From UMGS1532 sp045542355 (GTDB lineage: Bacteria; Bacillota; Clostridia; Oscillospirales; Acutalibacteraceae), in NCBI GenBank assembly GCA_045542355.1, contig JAZQKX010000020.1:1-64000 (forward strand): a stretch of DNA of 64,000 bases. The letters run 5' to 3'. Position numbers and translations under genes: made by a program. Below, one piece after another: positions 1 to 8,866 of this stretch. Below the pieces are notes generated by a model. The model was not told the DNA's origin and did not search any database. It saw nothing but the letters and a program-made list of their open reading frames with translations. Each line of letters opens with the position of its first letter. Positions within the stretch are counted from its first letter, which is position 1.

Positions 1-123
1 AAATCCCGAACACCCGAAAGGTGCTTGGGATTTTTTCTTGCGTAGCAAGAAGGAGATTCTAACTCCGGGGGAGTTCGTCGAAGCAGGCGTGAGCAAAGCC
101 TCACGGCTGCGAAGTCTCGAGTA
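1..123. repeat. Structured direct repeat, copy 1 (cut by window edge)
   Basis: This stretch is identical, base for base, to 199-321, giving two direct copies with a 198-bp period. It contains a series of short perfect hairpins: a terminator-like stem with AATCCC/GGGATT arms, a CTTGC/GCAAG stem, an AACTCC/GGAGTT stem with a GGG loop, and a CGTGAG/CTCACG stem. The copy starts at base 1, so its true left end and any further copies lie outside the window. An open frame runs through both copies only because 198 is divisible by three. It has no convincing start signal and I do not call it coding. Confidence 0.9.
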
Positions 124-198
124 CGCTCAAACGTCGGGCACCGCTAAGAGCGGTCGACGGGTGAGTGAACGGAGAGTATCTCCGATGGATCACCAAAA
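124..198. repeat. Hairpin-rich spacer between the two repeat copies
   Basis: The 75 bp between the copies are also almost entirely self-complementary. CGTC (132-135) pairs with GACG (156-159) around an ACCGCT/AGCGGT stem with a three-base loop (140-154). CGGAGA (170-175) pairs with TCTCCG (179-184), enclosed by GGTG (160-163) and CACC (191-194). It probably belongs to the same 198-bp unit, but only one copy is visible here. Confidence 0.6.
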
Positions 199-321
199 AA
201 ATCCCGAACACCCGAAAGGTGCTTGGGATTTTTTCTTGCGTAGCAAGAAGGAGATTCTAACTCCGGGGGAGTTCGTCGAAGCAGGCGTGAGCAAAGCCTC
301 ACGGCTGCGAAGTCTCGAGTA
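199..321. repeat. Structured direct repeat, copy 2
   Basis: This is the second copy of the 123-bp repeat. Its first hairpin, 195-234, has seven A before it and a run of T after the GGGA arm, so it looks like a rho-independent terminator usable in both directions. The others are at 233-249, 259-273 and 281-308. After 321 the sequence leaves the repeat and becomes AT-rich (to 446), holding only the ruvC promoter and RBS. The element fits a structured intergenic repeat family; its function is unknown. Confidence 0.9.
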
Positions 322-387
322 TTTAATAAGCCTCGCGGTCAATATATGTGGGGCTTTATTTTTTTGCATTTTTTTGACGATATCGTA

Positions 388-416
388 TTGTTATTTCTAT
401 TACTTTATGATATAAT
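388..416 (+). promoter_or_regulatory. Sigma-A-type promoter of ruvC
   Basis: TTGTTA (388-393) is followed after 17 bp by TATAAT (411-416). A TGN extension (408-410) sits directly before the -10. The ruvC RBS AGGAG lies at 433-437, ten bases before the ATG. Confidence 0.6.
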
Positions 417-446
417 TTAATAGAATATATATAGGAGTATGATAAG

Positions 447-947
447 ATGGTTATTTTGGGCATTGACCCTGGATATGCAATAGTTGGTTATGGTGTTGTA
501 AGCTATGTAAATAATAACTTCAAGCCAGTTACCTTTGGCGCAGTAACAACCCCAGCAGGTTTGGACTTCCCAAATAGATTAGATATAATCTACAATGGCA
601 TTACCCAGATTATCGAAACCAATAAGCCCGAGGCTTTAGCAATAGAAAAGCTGTTTTTTAATACCAATACCACAACTGCCATTGATGTTGCTCAGGCAAG
701 AGGGGTAATACTCCTTGCTGCAAAGCGTTGCGGTGTGCCGATTTTCGAGTATACCCCTTTGCAGGTAAAACAGGCAGTCACAGGTTATGGAAGGGCCGAA
801 AAACGGCAGATAATTGAGATGACCAAGTCCTTGCTTGGACTCAGTAAAGCTCCTAAGCCCGACGACACCGCCGATGCTCTGGCTTTAGCAATATGCCATG
901 CGCATACTTCAGGCTCCCTTTTGGGTAAGCTTAAAAATTTGAGGTGA
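447..947 (+). CDS. ruvC: Crossover junction endodeoxyribonuclease RuvC
   Basis: Holliday-junction resolvase that cuts four-way DNA junctions in the RuvABC complex during recombinational repair. The 166-residue length is normal. The RNase H-like fold shows its acidic catalytic set: Asp7 in the opening GIDPG, Glu67 in IEKLFF, and the Asp140/Asp143 pair in PDDTADAL. ATG start with AGGAG upstream. It is the first gene of a ruvC-ruvA-ruvB run, with only five bases between its stop and the ruvA ATG, so the three are almost certainly co-transcribed. I see no obvious LexA-type operator before it. Confidence 0.96.
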   Translation: MVILGIDPGYAIVGYGVVSYVNNNFKPVTFGAVTTPAGLDFPNRLDIIYNGITQIIETNKPEALAIEKLFFNTNTTTAIDVAQARGVILLAAKRCGVPIFEYTPLQVKQAVTGYGRAEKRQIIEMTKSLLGLSKAPKPDDTADALALAICHAHTSGSLLGKLKNLR

Positions 948-952
948 GGAAA

Positions 953-1546
953 ATGATATATTCCGTAAGAGGTACTTTGGTTTTTACAGACGCTAAGACA
1001 GCCGTTGTTGAGTGCGGGGGAGTGGGTTTCCGTTGCAATGCCACCCATAAAACCTTGGCTCAGCTTCCGCCAAACGGAAGCGAGGTAATGCTGTATACCT
1101 ACATGGCGGTCCGTGAGGATGCTATGGATTTATATGGCTTTTACGACGTTCAGGAGCTGGAATTCTTCAAGCTGATAATTTCTGTTAACGGAATCGGTCC
1201 CAAGCTTGGAATATCAATCCTCTCTGACTTCACTCCCGAACAGCTTTGCCTTTTCATTTCTTCCGGAGATGCTAAAGCGATTTCTAAGGCAAACGGAGTC
1301 GGCGCTAAAACCGCCCAAAGAATTGTACTGGAGCTTAAAGATAAGGTTTCGGGTGATGTAACACTGTCGGGTAGTGATGTGTATGTTGGCAATGCGCCCG
1401 TGGTTGGCGGTGCCTCAGAAGCAATAGAGGCTCTCGTGTCTCTCGGATTCACTCAGGGCGAGGCGGCAAAGGTTGTGTCCCGCTTTGACCCACAGATGCC
1501 CGTTGAAGAAATAATCAAAGAAGCCCTTAAATCTAACCTTAAATAG
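953..1546 (+). CDS. ruvA: Holliday junction branch migration protein RuvA
   Basis: RuvA binds Holliday junctions as a tetramer and loads the RuvB motors. The protein begins MIYSVRG and is 197 residues long. It has an N-terminal OB-fold, two helix-hairpin-helix motifs in the middle (VNGIGPKLG and ANGVGAKTAQRI) and a C-terminal domain III that contacts RuvB. I chose ATG 953 over the in-frame GTG at 944 because GAGGTGA (941-947), overlapping the ruvC stop, is a good SD site for 953, and RuvA proteins normally begin close to this IYSVRG segment. Confidence 0.95.
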   Translation: MIYSVRGTLVFTDAKTAVVECGGVGFRCNATHKTLAQLPPNGSEVMLYTYMAVREDAMDLYGFYDVQELEFFKLIISVNGIGPKLGISILSDFTPEQLCLFISSGDAKAISKANGVGAKTAQRIVLELKDKVSGDVTLSGSDVYVGNAPVVGGASEAIEALVSLGFTQGEAAKVVSRFDPQMPVEEIIKEALKSNLK

Positions 1547-1557
1547 GAGAATTGCTA

Positions 1558-2595
1558 ATGGATAATATGGATTTTGAAAATAGGTTTGTTTCTCCCGAAT
1601 ATACCAGCACTAATGATGAGGAAGTAGAGCTTTCATTACGGCCTAAGGTGTTGAGTGAGTATATCGGTCAGGAAAAAGCCAAGGATAATCTTGATATATA
1701 CATTAAGGCGGCGGTTGGAAGAAAAGAGCCTTTGGACCATGTTTTGCTATATGGACCTCCCGGACTCGGTAAAACCACTTTGGCTGGTATTATAGCCAAT
1801 GAGATGGGTGTTAATTTTAGAGTTACAAGCGGTCCTGCCATAGAAAAGCCGAAGGATTTGGCGGCGTTACTTACCAACCTCAACGACGGTGATGTGCTTT
1901 TCATCGACGAAATACACCGACTTTCCAGAAGTGTTGAAGAGGTTTTGTACCCTGCTATGGAGGACTATGTGCTGGATATCATTTTCGGACAAGGTCCCTC
2001 TGCCCGTTCGATTCGACTTGACCTTAATCATTTCACCTTGGTGGGCGCCACAACCCGCTCTGGTCAGCTTTCGGCTCCGCTTCGCGACCGATTTGGTGTA
2101 CTTTTAAGATTGGAGCTTTACACCCCAGAGGAGTTGGCAGAAATCGTTACCCGCTCGGCTGGTATATTGGGAATTGAGATTGACAAAGACGGAGCGTTAG
2201 AAATCGCTTCTCGCTCTCGTGGAACTCCTCGTATTGCCAACCGTATGCTAAAAAGAGTCCGTGATGTGGCTCAGGTCTACGGAGAGGGTGTTATCGACAC
2301 AAGAATTGCCTCTTTGGCGCTTGACCGTTTTGAGATAGATGAGCTTGGTCTTGATTATTTTGACCGCAATCTTTTAAAGGCAATAATCCAAAAATACAGT
2401 GGTGGACCTGTCGGTCTCGATACACTTGCCGCGGCTTTGGGTGAAGAAGCCGTTACAATAGAGGATGTTTATGAGCCCTATCTTATGCAGATTGGCTTTT
2501 TAACCAGAACCAGCAGGGGTAGGTGTGTTACCAAGGCGGCTTATGACCACCTCGGCATTAAGTTTGAGGGACAGTCGCAACAATATTTCTTTTAA
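1558..2595 (+). CDS. ruvB: Holliday junction branch migration DNA helicase RuvB
   Basis: AAA+ ring motor that drives branch migration together with RuvA. Visible motifs are Walker A GPPGLGKTT, Walker B FIDEIH, sensor 1 GATTR with the nearby PLRDRFG arginine finger, and a C-terminal winged-helix domain with the family GGPVGLDTLA segment. Length 345 residues, typical. ATG 1558 is preferred to the in-frame TTG at 1552 because AGGAGA (1545-1550), overlapping the ruvA stop, lies seven bases before it. It closes the ruvCAB set. Confidence 0.96.
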   Translation: MDNMDFENRFVSPEYTSTNDEEVELSLRPKVLSEYIGQEKAKDNLDIYIKAAVGRKEPLDHVLLYGPPGLGKTTLAGIIANEMGVNFRVTSGPAIEKPKDLAALLTNLNDGDVLFIDEIHRLSRSVEEVLYPAMEDYVLDIIFGQGPSARSIRLDLNHFTLVGATTRSGQLSAPLRDRFGVLLRLELYTPEELAEIVTRSAGILGIEIDKDGALEIASRSRGTPRIANRMLKRVRDVAQVYGEGVIDTRIASLALDRFEIDELGLDYFDRNLLKAIIQKYSGGPVGLDTLAAALGEEAVTIEDVYEPYLMQIGFLTRTSRGRCVTKAAYDHLGIKFEGQSQQYFF

Positions 2596-2610
2596 TTAAA
2601 GGATATAAAA

Positions 2611-3489
2611 ATGCGTTTTGTTAATGATTTTAATGATTATGAGTTGATAGATGCTGCGCTAGGTGAAAGGCTTGAGCGCTGGGGCGATATTATACTCATA
2701 AGACCCGACCCCCAGATAATATGGGACGGAGACAAAAGCTCTAAACTTTGGAAAAGCGCTCATGCTGTCTATCACCGCTCGAAATCCGGTGGTGGCAGTT
2801 GGGAGATGCTGAAAAAAGTTCCCGATGTTTGGAGCATTAACTATGGTGAGCTTACTTTCAGATTGAAGCCAATGGGCTTCAAGCACACAGGCCTTTTCCC
2901 TGAACAGGCGGTGAACTGGAAGCTTTTACAGGATACAATAAAAAAAGTCGACCGCCCGATTAAGGCGCTCAACCTTTTCGCCTATACAGGCGGCGCCACA
3001 GTGGCTTGTCTTAATGCCGGAGCCTCTGTAACCCACGTCGATGCCTCAAAGGGTATGGTGCAATGGGCTAAGGAAAACGCTGTAGCTTCAGGTCTTTCCG
3101 ACCGTCCCGTGCGTTGGCTGGTTGACGATTGTATAAAATTTGTCCGCCGTGAAATCCGCAGAGGTAATAAATACGACGTTATAATCATGGACCCGCCGTC
3201 CTATGGTAGAGGTCCCGACGGAGAGGTATGGAAGTTTGAAAATCAGTTGGCTGAGCTTTTGGACCTGACTTCTCAGATTTTCAGCGACCAAGCGCTGCTG
3301 TTGCTTATAAATTCTTACACCACAGGCATGTCACCCACCATTATGAATTATATGGCAAAGCAGGTTTTTGACAAGGGCAGAAACGGAATTATTTCTACCG
3401 ACGAAATAGGCTTAAAGGTCACAAATAAGAATATTATACTGCCCTGTGGCAGTACAACTATATGGAAAGCTACTGATATTAATGAGTAA
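2611..3489 (+). CDS. Class I SAM-dependent methyltransferase (RlmI/RlmK-type catalytic domain)
   Basis: Predicted rRNA or other nucleic-acid methyltransferase. The centre holds a Rossmann SAM site (LNLFAYTGGATVACLNAGA, then VDASKGMVQWAKENA) and a catalytic IIMDPPSYGRG motif, as in the C-terminal half of RlmI/RlmK 23S rRNA methyltransferases. At 292 residues it lacks the N-terminal PUA domain of RlmI, so the target cannot be named. It sits between ruvB and the ECF transporter genes, and its last eight bases overlap the ecfA1 start, which suggests translational coupling. Confidence 0.85.
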   Translation: MRFVNDFNDYELIDAALGERLERWGDIILIRPDPQIIWDGDKSSKLWKSAHAVYHRSKSGGGSWEMLKKVPDVWSINYGELTFRLKPMGFKHTGLFPEQAVNWKLLQDTIKKVDRPIKALNLFAYTGGATVACLNAGASVTHVDASKGMVQWAKENAVASGLSDRPVRWLVDDCIKFVRREIRRGNKYDVIIMDPPSYGRGPDGEVWKFENQLAELLDLTSQIFSDQALLLLINSYTTGMSPTIMNYMAKQVFDKGRNGIISTDEIGLKVTNKNIILPCGSTTIWKATDINE

Positions 3490-4330
3490 TATTATTGAAT
3501 TTAAAGATGTTTCTTTTGAATATAGCGAGGGTGACGGCACCCGCACTGTGCTGGAGAAATTTAATCTGAGTATCGAACGAGGAAGTTTTGTTTGTATACT
3601 CGGTCATAACGGCTCGGGTAAGTCCACCGTTGCAAGGCTTATGAACGGTCTCCGTGCTCCCCTTGAGGGCAAGGTGCTGGTAGACGGTCTTGATACCACC
3701 GACCCTAAAAATGAGTTTCCGGTTAAGAAAAAAGTAGGTCTTGTTTTTCAGAATCCCGACAACCAGATCATCGCAACCATTGTTGAAGACGATGTTGCCT
3801 TTGGTCTGGAAAATCTCAGCGTTGAGTCATCTGAAATTAGAACAAGAGTTGATAGTGCGTTAAAGGCGGTAGATATGTATGACTTCCGCAAAAAGGCGCC
3901 CCATCTTCTTTCTGGCGGTCAGAAGCAAAGGATAGCCATTGCGGGAATACTTGCAATGGAACCTGATTGCATAGTGTTAGACGAGCCAACAGCCATGCTT
4001 GACCCTCAAGGTCGTCGCGAGGTTTTGTCTACTCTGTCTCAGCTCCACCGCGAAAAGGGAATAACCGTAGTGCTTATAACCCACTACATGGACGAGGCTG
4101 TGTTAGCTGACCGAGTGGTGGTTATGGACGACGGCGTTGTTATACTCGACGGTAAACCAGTGGACATTTTTCACGAGGTTGAAAAGCTTCGCGCGGCAGG
4201 ACTTAATGTTCCTCAGACTGCGGAGTTGGCATATAAATTAAAGGACATCGGTATTGAATTGACCGGGGATATTCTCACTGAAGAAAACTGTGCTGTAGCC
4301 CTTGCCGATATTCTTATGGAGGAAGCGTAA
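3482..4330 (+). CDS. ecfA1: ECF transporter ATPase EcfA1
   Basis: One of the two ATPases of a group II energy-coupling-factor vitamin/cofactor importer. It has Walker A GHNGSGKST, Q-loop FQNPDNQ, signature LSGGQKQR, Walker B CIVLDEPTAML and the H-loop ITHYMDEA. ATG 3482 overlaps the upstream methyltransferase stop; an in-frame ATG at 3446 would lie deep inside that gene and is less likely. The FQNPDNQ Q-loop is characteristic of EcfA1. Substrate-binding S components are not encoded nearby, as expected for the shared group II module. Confidence 0.94.
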   Translation: MSNIIEFKDVSFEYSEGDGTRTVLEKFNLSIERGSFVCILGHNGSGKSTVARLMNGLRAPLEGKVLVDGLDTTDPKNEFPVKKKVGLVFQNPDNQIIATIVEDDVAFGLENLSVESSEIRTRVDSALKAVDMYDFRKKAPHLLSGGQKQRIAIAGILAMEPDCIVLDEPTAMLDPQGRREVLSTLSQLHREKGITVVLITHYMDEAVLADRVVVMDDGVVILDGKPVDIFHEVEKLRAAGLNVPQTAELAYKLKDIGIELTGDILTEENCAVALADILMEEA

Positions 4331-5197
4331 TTGGCATTTCTTGAAGTCAAAAATTTAACACATTTATACGGCGCCGGTACTCCCTTTGAAACCAGTGCTA
4401 TCAACGATGTGAACTTTGAAGTGAATAAGGGCGAAATCATCGGCATAATTGGACATACTGGAAGCGGTAAGTCCACACTTATGCAACACCTGAACGGTTT
4501 GCTTAAGCCTGATTTGGGAAAGGTCATTCTTGATGGCACTGATATATGGGCAAATCCCAAGGATATCAAAAAAGTGCGTTTCAGGGTTGGTATGGTTTTT
4601 CAGTATCCAGAGCATCAGCTTTTTGACGAAACTGTATATAAGGACATTTCATACGGACCTCGAAACATGGGGTTGTCAGAGGAAGAAGTTAAAGAGGCTG
4701 TTATTTATGCCGCTAATCTTGTGGGATTAGAGGGAGAGCTTCTTGAAAAATCGCCCTTTGAGCTGTCGGGCGGTGAAATGCGACGTGCTGCCATTGCGGG
4801 AGTACTCGCCATGAAGCCCGAGATATTGGTAATGGACGAGCCGACTGCGGGACTTGACCCCATAGGCAGAGATCTTATCATGTCCCGCATAAAGGAATAC
4901 CGCGATACTACAAATGCCGCGGTATTAGTGGCATCCCACAGCATGGAGGATATTGCCGCAATTTCTGATAGGGTCCTTGTGATGAACGAGGGCAGACTCT
5001 ATATGTTCGATGAAACCTACAAGGTATTTTCGGATTTGAAGGCACTTCAAGCGGTGGGCCTTAACATACCGCAGATCACCAAAATAATGCTTCTTTTAAG
5101 GGAGCGTGGGATAGACGTTTCCACTTCTTGCCTAACTGTAGATTCTGCTGTAAAGGCAATTGAGAGTTTTAGGAAAGAGGTGATGGGAAATGCTTAA
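4331..5197 (+). CDS. ecfA2: ECF transporter ATPase EcfA2
   Basis: Second ATPase of the ECF module. Walker A GHTGSGKST, Q-loop FQYPEHQLF (typical of EcfA2), signature LSGGEMRR, Walker B ILVMDEPTAGLDP and SHSMED switch. The start is a TTG placed directly after the ecfA1 TAA, with GGAGGAAG at 4318-4325 as RBS. No ATG is available near the family N-terminus. The last eight bases overlap ecfT. It pairs with EcfA1 as a heterodimer that powers uptake through EcfT. Confidence 0.94.
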   Translation: MAFLEVKNLTHLYGAGTPFETSAINDVNFEVNKGEIIGIIGHTGSGKSTLMQHLNGLLKPDLGKVILDGTDIWANPKDIKKVRFRVGMVFQYPEHQLFDETVYKDISYGPRNMGLSEEEVKEAVIYAANLVGLEGELLEKSPFELSGGEMRRAAIAGVLAMKPEILVMDEPTAGLDPIGRDLIMSRIKEYRDTTNAAVLVASHSMEDIAAISDRVLVMNEGRLYMFDETYKVFSDLKALQAVGLNIPQITKIMLLLRERGIDVSTSCLTVDSAVKAIESFRKEVMGNA

Positions 5198-5999
5198 AGA
5201 TATAACTATCGGTCAGTATTATCCCACCGATTCTTTGGTCCATAGACTGGACCCGAGATTAAAGCTTATTGCTCTTGTACTCTATATAGTTTTCATTTTC
5301 CTGGCAAGTTCAGCCCTGTCGCTTTTGTATATGGCGGTGCTAACTTTTATTCTTATATCTCTGACCAAAATCCCCGTTGTAACTTATCTTAAGAATTTAA
5401 AAACAATTCTTCCAATTATTATAATAACCGCAGTTCTTAATATGCTGTATGTGTCAGACGGTAACACTATTTTCAGCTTTTGGATTGTAAATATAACCGA
5501 TGGCGGTGTCAATAGAGCTGTGTTTATGGCGGTAAGAATAATTGTGCTCATACTTTCCAGCGCGATGCTGACCTATACCACCACCCCCACAATGCTTACA
5601 GATGCTATAGAATCCTTGCTTTCACCCCTAAGACACATCGGTCTCGGTAGCGCCGTTCATACCATCGCCATGATGATGACCATTGCTTTAAGATTCATCC
5701 CCACGCTTATCGATGAAACAGACAAGCTGATGAATGCACAGAAAGCAAGGGGGGCGGATTTTGATTCCGGAAGTATTCTTAAAAGAGTAAAGGCACTCAT
5801 TCCAATACTTATTCCCTTGCTGATTTCTTCCATTCGCAGAGCTTTTGATTTATCTGAGGCTATGGAAAGCAGATGCTATACAGGTGACTATACAAGAACC
5901 CGTATGAAACAGTTGAAACTAACAAAAGTTGACTATATTTCAATACCCATATTAGCGTTTTCTTTTGCAGTGGTTGTTATCTTAAATTATATCAATTAG
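5190..5999 (+). CDS. ecfT: ECF transporter transmembrane protein EcfT
   Basis: Membrane scaffold that couples the EcfA1/A2 ATPases to exchangeable S components. Several hydrophobic segments are visible (around residues 25-60, 70-95, 105-130 and 245-265). The long cytoplasmic region carries the coupling-helix signatures QKARGADF (about residue 185) and MESRCYTG, both with the Ala-Arg-Gly/Ser-Arg core seen in EcfT. It overlaps ecfA2 and is followed 15 bases later by truA, the common Firmicutes order. Confidence 0.94.
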   Translation: MLKDITIGQYYPTDSLVHRLDPRLKLIALVLYIVFIFLASSALSLLYMAVLTFILISLTKIPVVTYLKNLKTILPIIIITAVLNMLYVSDGNTIFSFWIVNITDGGVNRAVFMAVRIIVLILSSAMLTYTTTPTMLTDAIESLLSPLRHIGLGSAVHTIAMMMTIALRFIPTLIDETDKLMNAQKARGADFDSGSILKRVKALIPILIPLLISSIRRAFDLSEAMESRCYTGDYTRTRMKQLKLTKVDYISIPILAFSFAVVVILNYIN

Positions 6000-6014
6000 A
6001 TTTGGAGGTAAATC

Positions 6015-6755
6015 ATGTCCCGATATTTGCTGACAATTTCATATTTCGGCGCAGATTTTTGCGGTTGGCAGGTTCAGCCTAATGGAATCTCTGTTCAGCA
6101 GGTGTTGGGTGAGGCTGTGACTAAGGTTTTCGGCGTTTCTAATGGAATCACAGGTTGCAGTCGTACCGATTCGGGAGTACACGCCAAGATGTTTTGCTGT
6201 CACACCGATATCGAAACCGATATGGAGCCGAAAAAGATTGCCTTAGCCCTCCAAAATAACACCCCCGATACTATCGCGGTTATGGATTGCCAACGTGTAG
6301 CGGATGACTTTCATGCGCGGTATGATTGCAAAGGTAAAAACTATATTTATAAAATCTGGAATAAGCAGTATCTTGACCCCTTTATGGACGGCAGAGCTTA
6401 TTGGTATAAATATAATCTCAATGTTGAAGAAATGAACAGGGCGGCAAAGTGCATTTTAGGTAAGCATGATTTCTCGTCTTTTTGCGCCGCCAACACTTCG
6501 GTTGTGGATAAGGTGCGCACCGTCACAGAATGTTGTGTCACCGAAAAAGAGGGACTTATCGAGGTTTCTGTGTCTGCTGACGGTTTTTTATATAATATGG
6601 TCAGAATCATTGTTGGAACGTTAATTAAGGTGGGTTGCGGAAAACTCAAATACAACAATATTATCGATATAATTAACGATAAAAACAGGGAGTCAGCGGG
6701 ATTTACCGCTCCTCCTCAGGGTCTTTATTTAAACCAAGTATTTTATGGGGAGTGA
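6015..6755 (+). CDS. truA: tRNA pseudouridine(38-40) synthase TruA
   Basis: Isomerises uridines 38-40 in the anticodon stem-loop of many tRNAs. The catalytic aspartate is Asp52 in CSRTDSGVHA. The C-terminal FLYNMVRIIVGTL motif is also typical. 246 residues, normal length. TTGGAGG directly before the ATG region gives a strong RBS. It is the last gene of the conserved ecfA1-ecfA2-ecfT-truA cluster. Confidence 0.96.
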   Translation: MSRYLLTISYFGADFCGWQVQPNGISVQQVLGEAVTKVFGVSNGITGCSRTDSGVHAKMFCCHTDIETDMEPKKIALALQNNTPDTIAVMDCQRVADDFHARYDCKGKNYIYKIWNKQYLDPFMDGRAYWYKYNLNVEEMNRAAKCILGKHDFSSFCAANTSVVDKVRTVTECCVTEKEGLIEVSVSADGFLYNMVRIIVGTLIKVGCGKLKYNNIIDIINDKNRESAGFTAPPQGLYLNQVFYGE

Positions 6756-6761
6756 GAAGAA

Positions 6762-8159
6762 ATGGCTGAATACAAAAAGAAAAATGTAAAAAAGATAAAA
6801 TCTCAGAAGCCGAGAAGAAGTGCAGTTGCAGATAGCTATAAGGTAACTTCTCTGTCCGACTCGGATTTCCCCGATAATATCTCGGTTAAGTCTGCGAAAG
6901 AAGCAAAGGCAGAGCGCAGGTCCAGAAAGAAAAAGGAAAAATATTTAAGAAAAGAACAACCCGAAAAACGTGTTGTAAACACTAATAAATCTCCAAGAGA
7001 GCTCAACCGTGCAAGTGGAGGGCTCAGAGTGGTTAAGGGAACTAAGGGTTCTAAGAAAATAAAGAATCTCATATCTGTGGCAATGGCGACTTTGATTGTG
7101 GGCTGTGTGCTCTTAATCCATGTCTTTTCACCAACAGGAATTGTTGATTTGATAGAGTGTAGCTTTGCAAGAATGGGTAGTGGCACTGGCTTTCCCCTTA
7201 CCCTCAGTGGTGGCACGGTTGTGGACACCAAGAGTGTAGACGGTTGTATGACTGTGCTTTCCGACACATATATTGAAATATATAACTCAGATTCCAAGGA
7301 ATTGGTTTCGGAACAGCATAAGTTTTCTACCCCCAAGATGGTGGTTTCTAAAACTCGAGCATTGGTTTACGATCAAGGTGCAACAGGGGTTGCTGTCTAT
7401 GACATTAGCGGCAAGGTGTTCAGTCGTGAGATGAAAGAGCCTGTCATTACAGCGACTGTAGGAAGAAATGGCACCTACTGCATTATTACCGACCCCGACG
7501 GCATTGCCGCCAAGGCCTATGTTTACGATAAAAGCAATAATCTTATTTTTAAATGGGAATCGGATTCAGATTTAATTAATGCCGCCGCTATCTCAACGGG
7601 AGGAAAATACATTCTTCTCTCCACAGTTAATGCTAAAAACGGCGAATATTTATCGCACATTAAGGTGTTCCAAGGAAAAGACTCCAAGCCCATAAGAAAT
7701 GAGTCGGTTGACGATGTGATATATTCCATCGAGGCTATAAATAACACAAGCTTCGTAGTGAGAACGGGAAGTGAATTGCAAAGCTATGCCGCCGACAGCG
7801 GAACTTTCTCCGATATTACAGACGAAAGTGTCCGTCAGAAATATTCTGGCGCCGATGGTGAACTTGCCTTGTTTACCGATTCTGGAAGCAGTTCGGGAAA
7901 CATAACCTTTTTCAATAAAAGATTTGAAAAGGAATGGGAGATGGAGGTAATCTCCTCTCCGCAAAATATTGATTGGAATAATGAGTATATTGTCTGCTCT
8001 AAAGATTACTCATTGTATGTCTATGATTACAGTGGCAAGGAAATCAATAGAATCAGCACCAATACCCCCATTGAATGGTTTGTATTAGGCGACGATAATA
8101 TTTTGGCAATTAATAACACCACAGTGGTGAGCCATAGCCTTACAGGAGGGAACGGCTAA
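6762..8159 (+). CDS. DUF5711-type membrane-anchored beta-propeller-like protein
   Basis: Function unknown. The first 100 residues are very rich in Lys and Arg and predicted cytoplasmic. One membrane span follows (about 103-121), then a long outside domain of about 340 residues made of repeating beta-strand units, such as a YDQGATGVAVYDISG pattern and others ending in VYDKS or VYDYSG, like a WD40/PQQ-type propeller. From memory it matches the Clostridia family DUF5711. Its stop overlaps the start of a CvpA-type gene in a TAATG junction, so the two are probably made together at the membrane. Confidence 0.65.
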   Translation: MAEYKKKNVKKIKSQKPRRSAVADSYKVTSLSDSDFPDNISVKSAKEAKAERRSRKKKEKYLRKEQPEKRVVNTNKSPRELNRASGGLRVVKGTKGSKKIKNLISVAMATLIVGCVLLIHVFSPTGIVDLIECSFARMGSGTGFPLTLSGGTVVDTKSVDGCMTVLSDTYIEIYNSDSKELVSEQHKFSTPKMVVSKTRALVYDQGATGVAVYDISGKVFSREMKEPVITATVGRNGTYCIITDPDGIAAKAYVYDKSNNLIFKWESDSDLINAAAISTGGKYILLSTVNAKNGEYLSHIKVFQGKDSKPIRNESVDDVIYSIEAINNTSFVVRTGSELQSYAADSGTFSDITDESVRQKYSGADGELALFTDSGSSSGNITFFNKRFEKEWEMEVISSPQNIDWNNEYIVCSKDYSLYVYDYSGKEINRISTNTPIEWFVLGDDNILAINNTTVVSHSLTGGNG

Positions 8160-8866
8160 TGCATTTAATTCTTGATTTAATAGTGGTTGCAATAGTTGTA
8201 ATCACAACCCTTATTACAATGAAAAAAGGCTTTATTAAGTCAATACTCAGCCTTGTGAGCCTTATTTTGACCATATTCATTATATCTTCTTTCGGTGAGC
8301 CCATTGCCTCTGCGGCATATTCAGGACTTTTCGAAAAGGGAATAGTATCCTCGGTGGAGACTGCTGTCTCTCAGCAGATGGAAAAGGGCGAGGCAGCCAT
8401 CGACGGAGTTATGGATGCGCTTCCAAAATTCATTGCTAATTCCGCCGAGAAAAACGGAGTGGGCTCAGACAGCATAATGTCTGAAATAAGCCAAGGAAAA
8501 ACCCCGAATGAGGTTGCGCTTACCGTTAACGATCAGATTGTAAAACCTCTCTTATTGCCCCTGTTACTTATTATAGTCGATATAATAATGTTCACAGTGC
8601 TTATGTTTGTTTTCAGGTTGCTTTCAAAAATGATTTGTACCCTGTTCAAAGCACCTGTGCTGAAAAGCGTCAACAAAGTTTTGGGAGTATTTTTGGGAAT
8701 CGGCAAGGGCTTGTTGATTTCTGTACTTGTTTGCTCTATAATTACATTTATTGTTAGCTATGGATTGGGTGGCAAATTTTTGATTTTCACAGAAGAGTCA
8801 ATTGAAAGTTCTTATATATTTAGTAGATTAGCAAATGTGCTGAATTTAACAGATTTTATCCTGTAA
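8159..8866 (+). CDS. CvpA family membrane protein
   Basis: Predicted inner-membrane protein with about four spans: residues 3-20, 28-45, a pair near 130-150, and about 180-200. The N-terminal segment with MKKGFIKS between the first two spans is the recognisable part of the CvpA/colicin V production family. In Firmicutes such proteins are thought to act in envelope processes, but the exact role is unknown. The start overlaps the stop of the DUF5711-type gene. A large hairpin (8837-8881) covers its stop codon. Confidence 0.72.
   Translation: MHLILDLIVVAIVVITTLITMKKGFIKSILSLVSLILTIFIISSFGEPIASAAYSGLFEKGIVSSVETAVSQQMEKGEAAIDGVMDALPKFIANSAEKNGVGSDSIMSEISQGKTPNEVALTVNDQIVKPLLLPLLLIIVDIIMFTVLMFVFRLLSKMICTLFKAPVLKSVNKVLGVFLGIGKGLLISVLVCSIITFIVSYGLGGKFLIFTEESIESSYIFSRLANVLNLTDFIL

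Noticed and set aside
1..321. CRISPR array
   Set aside because: Only two copies are visible, the unit is far too long and lacks uniform short repeats with variable spacers; no cas genes.
1..321. Insertion sequence or integron attC array
   Set aside because: No transposase or integrase, and the hairpins do not have attC core sites that I can recognise.
38..415. 125-codon open frame across the left-edge repeats
   Set aside because: It exists because the repeat period (198) is a multiple of three; there is no clear RBS, the same peptide is repeated exactly, and the DNA is dominated by hairpins.
1668..1904. Reverse-strand frames inside ruvB and many similar ones elsewhere
   Set aside because: They are antisense shadows of clear genes, with no RBS and no family resemblance.
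3400..5199. Vitamin riboswitch for the ECF transporter
   Set aside because: The genes are inside an operon with overlapping starts, leaving no room for a leader.
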